A stretch of 64,000 nucleotides of DNA from [Clostridium] citroniae WAL-17108 (GTDB taxonomy: Bacteria; Bacillota; Clostridia; Lachnospirales; Lachnospiraceae). How positions within the stretch are numbered: the first letter of the stretch is position 1; the number at the start of each line of letters is the position of its first letter. The DNA lies in the NCBI RefSeq assembly GCF_000233455.1, contig NZ_JH376430.1, positions 139,312 through 203,311 of the forward strand, read 5' to 3'. This document shows positions 61,638 through 64,000 of the stretch, piece by piece. The notes beneath the pieces are model-generated. The model was not told the origin of the DNA. It searched no databases and saw nothing but the letters and a program-made list of their open reading frames with translations. The position numbers and the translations under genes are program-made.

Positions 61638-62657
61638 TCAATCCAGCACTACATTCACTTTCATATAATTGCCGGGATTCTTCTCAATGTCAATGATCGT
61701 CTCCGGCGTCTCATCCATGGTCACGACCTTGGTAAGGATCTTTCTCACATCCACCTTGCCGGTATAGATCAGGTCGATCGCCTCCTCGAACTCGCCTGCG
61801 CTGGTGCGGGCGCCGCGGATGTCCACCTCCTTGCGGGTGATGGCATCGGTTGGCAGAGGAGTTTCCTTCTTGGGCCATCCGGTGAGGGTGATGCGGCCTG
61901 CGTTGGCAACAATGTCCAGGGTGGAGCGGACAGCGGCATTGGCGCCGGAGCACTCCATCACCAGTTCAGCCATACGGCCATCGGTGTATTCAGACACCTT
62001 TCCGGCCATATCCTCCCTGGCGGAGTTGATGGTATATTTAACGCCCAGCTCCCTTGCAAACTCCAGACGCTCATCCACCACATCGATCACAATGGGCTCT
62101 GCGCCGTAAGCAATGGCTGACATGGCTGCCAGCAGTCCGATGGGACCTGCGCCAATGATGGCCACGTGCTCTCCTGCGGCCAGATTTCCTCTGTGGATAC
62201 CATGAAGGGCAATGGTCAAAGGCTCAGCCATGGGCGCGATATCCCAGGGCATATCCTCCGGCAGCTTCCACAGCATATCAGCCGGATGGGTCATATATTC
62301 CGCCATTCCGCCTTCCACATGCACGCCCAGCACTTTAAGGTCCGTGCAGCAGTTGGTGCGTCCGATGGAACAGGGATAGCATTTGCCGCAGTAAAGATAC
62401 GGGTCCACAATCACATGGTCGCCAATCTTAATGCCGCGTCCGTTATCTTTTGGTATGGACAGCACTTCACCCACGATCTCATGACCAATGATTCTTGGAA
62501 ATGACACAAGGGGATTGGTGCCTCTGAATGCCCCGATATCGCTTCCGCAAATGCCTGCCGCTCTTACCCGAACCAGCGCCCGGCCTTCTTTTGGCTCCGG
62601 CTTCTCAATATCAATACACTGAACCTTCCATGGTTCCTCAAATTTAATAGCCTTCAC
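61638..62657 (-). CDS. Zinc-dependent alcohol/polyol dehydrogenase (MDR family)
   Basis: 339 aa. Catalytic zinc Cys-Gly in RAAGICGSDIGAF and GHEIVGEV; the structural zinc loop CGKCYPCSIGRTNCCTDLKVLG (four Cys); the NAD loop IIGAGPIGLLAAMSA near residue 170. It resembles sorbitol or threonine dehydrogenases, including Glu in the catalytic zinc triad (AEPLTIALHG). It lies 48 bp downstream of a second Liv-type ABC operon and may act on what that transporter brings in. Confidence 0.9.
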   Translation of the reverse strand: MKAIKFEEPWKVQCIDIEKPEPKEGRALVRVRAAGICGSDIGAFRGTNPLVSFPRIIGHEIVGEVLSIPKDNGRGIKIGDHVIVDPYLYCGKCYPCSIGRTNCCTDLKVLGVHVEGGMAEYMTHPADMLWKLPEDMPWDIAPMAEPLTIALHGIHRGNLAAGEHVAIIGAGPIGLLAAMSAIAYGAEPIVIDVVDERLEFARELGVKYTINSAREDMAGKVSEYTDGRMAELVMECSGANAAVRSTLDIVANAGRITLTGWPKKETPLPTDAITRKEVDIRGARTSAGEFEEAIDLIYTGKVDVRKILTKVVTMDETPETIIDIEKNPGNYMKVNVVLD

Positions 62658-62705
62658 GGTTTATTTCCTCCTGTTTTTACACAACGTGATATCATACCGG
62701 CATTA

Positions 62706-63416
62706 TCAGCCGCCCAGATATGCCTTCTTAATATCATCTGAATCCATCAGCACCTTGCTGTCTCCGCTGGCAACCAGGTTCCCCACCTCCAGGACATAGG
62801 TCCTGTTGGAAATGGACATGGCCATAAACGCATTCTGTTCCACAATTGCAATGGGTATATTCCTTACTTTATTAACGCGCACGATCACGTCAAACATATC
62901 GTCCACAATCACAGGCGCCAGTCCCAGGCTGGGCTCGTCCAACATCAGAAGCTCCGGGTCCGACATCAGTCCCCTGGCAATGGCCAGCATCTGCTGCTCG
63001 CCGCCTGACATGGAACCGGCCTTCTGCTTTGCACGCTCCTTAAGCCTTGGGAAAATATCATACTGCTCTTCCAGATGGCGGTCCATGTCCGGCTTGGACA
63101 TTTTAACGGAATAAGCCCCCATTTCCAGGTTCTCCTGCACGGTCATGTTGGGAAATATTTCACGCCCCTCCGGCACATACACGATCTTATGGCCCACCAC
63201 CTTGTGGGAAGGCAGGCCGCTGATAACCTGTCCGTTGTACTCAATGGTCCCCTTCTTCGGCTTGTTGATGCCCATGATGGATTTCATTAGGGTTGTCTTG
63301 CCTGCCCCGTTGGCTCCGATGATGGAGACGATCTCATTGTCGCCCACCTCAATGGATACGTCAAACAGAGCCTGGACCTTGCCATAATATACGTCAATTC
63401 CATTTACCTTAAGCAT
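62706..63416 (-). CDS. livF: Branched-chain amino acid-type ABC transporter ATP-binding protein (second LivF)
   Basis: 236 aa. Walker A GANGAGKTTLMKSIMG, signature MSGGEQQMLAIARGLM and Walker B LLMLDEPSLGLAP. It overlaps the partial livG by 8 bp. A separate system from the one at 47785-52308. Confidence 0.93.
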   Translation of the reverse strand: MLKVNGIDVYYGKVQALFDVSIEVGDNEIVSIIGANGAGKTTLMKSIMGINKPKKGTIEYNGQVISGLPSHKVVGHKIVYVPEGREIFPNMTVQENLEMGAYSVKMSKPDMDRHLEEQYDIFPRLKERAKQKAGSMSGGEQQMLAIARGLMSDPELLMLDEPSLGLAPVIVDDMFDVIVRVNKVRNIPIAIVEQNAFMAMSISNRTYVLEVGNLVASGDSKVLMDSDDIKKAYLGG

Positions 63417-64000
63417 GTGCAGCCCCCCTTGCCATGTTCTGCTTATACCGGTCGCCCAGGTAAGCCTTGATAACCACCGGATCCTGCTGGATCTCCTCCG
63501 GCGTGCCCTCGGCGATCTTTGCGCCGAAGTTGATAACCGTAATATAATTGCTGATGTTCATAATAACATCCATGTTATGCTCGATCAGGAAAATGTCGAT
63601 GCCGGAATCAAATACCTTCAGCATGATATTCACAAATTCCACGCGCTCGGACGGGTTCAGACCGGCTGCCGGCTCATCTAAAAACAACAGCTTGGGGTCT
63701 GACATCAGAGAGCGGGCCAGCTCGGTGAGCTTCTGCTTTCCATAAGGCATGTTGGCCGGAAATTCATTGGCCAGATCCTTAAGCCCGATAAACTCCAGGA
63801 TGGAGTCAGCCTTTTCACTCACCAGCTTCTCCTCCTTTGCCGCTGCCCCGAAGTTGAATATGAACGGGAAGAAGCCCTGCTTCATATCCATCATGCTGCC
63901 CATCATCAGGTTCTCCTTTACGGTCATGGAACGGTACAGCTTCAGGTTCTGGAAGGTACGGCTGCAGCGTGTCTGGGCGATCTGGTGCGCGCTCATACCG
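63409..64000 (-). CDS. livG: Branched-chain amino acid-type ABC transporter ATP-binding protein (LivG, partial)
   Basis: Only the C-terminal 196 residues are in the window; the Walker A region lies beyond the right edge. Visible parts are RTFQNLKLYRSMTVKENLMMG (the LivG signature), the ABC signature-like MPYGKQKLTELARSLM, Walker B LLFLDEPAAGLN and the C-terminal switch region FLIEHNMDVIMNI. The rest of the operon presumably continues to the right. Confidence 0.92.
   Translation of the reverse strand, partial: GMSAHQIAQTRCSRTFQNLKLYRSMTVKENLMMGSMMDMKQGFFPFIFNFGAAAKEEKLVSEKADSILEFIGLKDLANEFPANMPYGKQKLTELARSLMSDPKLLFLDEPAAGLNPSERVEFVNIMLKVFDSGIDIFLIEHNMDVIMNISNYITVINFGAKIAEGTPEEIQQDPVVIKAYLGDRYKQNMARGAAHA

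Noticed and set aside
1..64000. tRNA or rRNA genes, including a tRNA-Trp near secE
   Set aside because: Looked for around rpmG-secE and in the larger gaps; no cloverleaf or TTCGA-type arm pattern was found.

Overview
The window reads as chromosomal DNA of a spore-forming Lachnospiraceae (Clostridium cluster XIVa). Enterocloster or a close relative is my best guess. The basis is Firmicutes-type gene content: an L10 leader, RecD2, ComF, a CotS-family spore-coat kinase, choline-binding-type surface repeats, and many TRAP and ABC uptake operons. Strong AGGAGG ribosome sites and sigma-A promoters recur throughout. No rRNA, tRNA, CRISPR array or transposase was seen.

Left part (1-25.2 kb). A cut tagaturonate reductase-like gene opens the window. 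The most striking content is two copies of one four-gene cassette: a large acidic cell-wall-binding repeat protein (about 600 aa), a smaller one (about 320 aa), then two adjacent tyrosine recombinases of two distinct types (cassette A 1101-5899, cassette C 20086-25224). A third recombinase pair (B, 16787-18574) stands alone behind a 750-bp leader rich in hairpins and direct repeats. All six recombinases keep the full catalytic set. Between A and B lies a housekeeping block on the minus strand: rpmG-secE-nusG-rplKA, rplJL with an L10 leader, a secreted anchored protein, comF, a G-rich minisatellite, recD2 and mreB. After B comes a CmpB-type membrane protein with a long helical tail.

Middle part (25.3-46.4 kb, all minus strand). 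It holds phosphoglucomutase and a CotS-type kinase. A LacI-controlled catabolic set follows: a family I CoA-transferase, then an operon of family III CoA-transferase, crotonase, a fumarate-reductase-type flavoprotein and a TRAP DctPQM importer. It looks like uptake, CoA activation and reduction or hydration of an unidentified organic acid. Then come trmL, a PLP aminotransferase with an Lrp regulator, an AIR-synthase-like fragment coupled to a VanW protein, a DnaQ-type exonuclease, nth, a B12-type radical SAM protein and dCMP deaminase.

Right part (46.6-64 kb). A second LacI-linked minus-strand set contains an M29/NicX-like metal enzyme, a class V aminotransferase, a complete Liv-type ABC transporter and an atypical shikimate dehydrogenase paralogue. 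On the plus strand a LysR regulator precedes a membrane protein, an M20 carboxypeptidase-like hydrolase, a YjiH/YjiG pair and a tiny membrane protein, probably a peptide-use operon. A zinc alcohol dehydrogenase and the start of another Liv operon (livF, partial livG) close the window.
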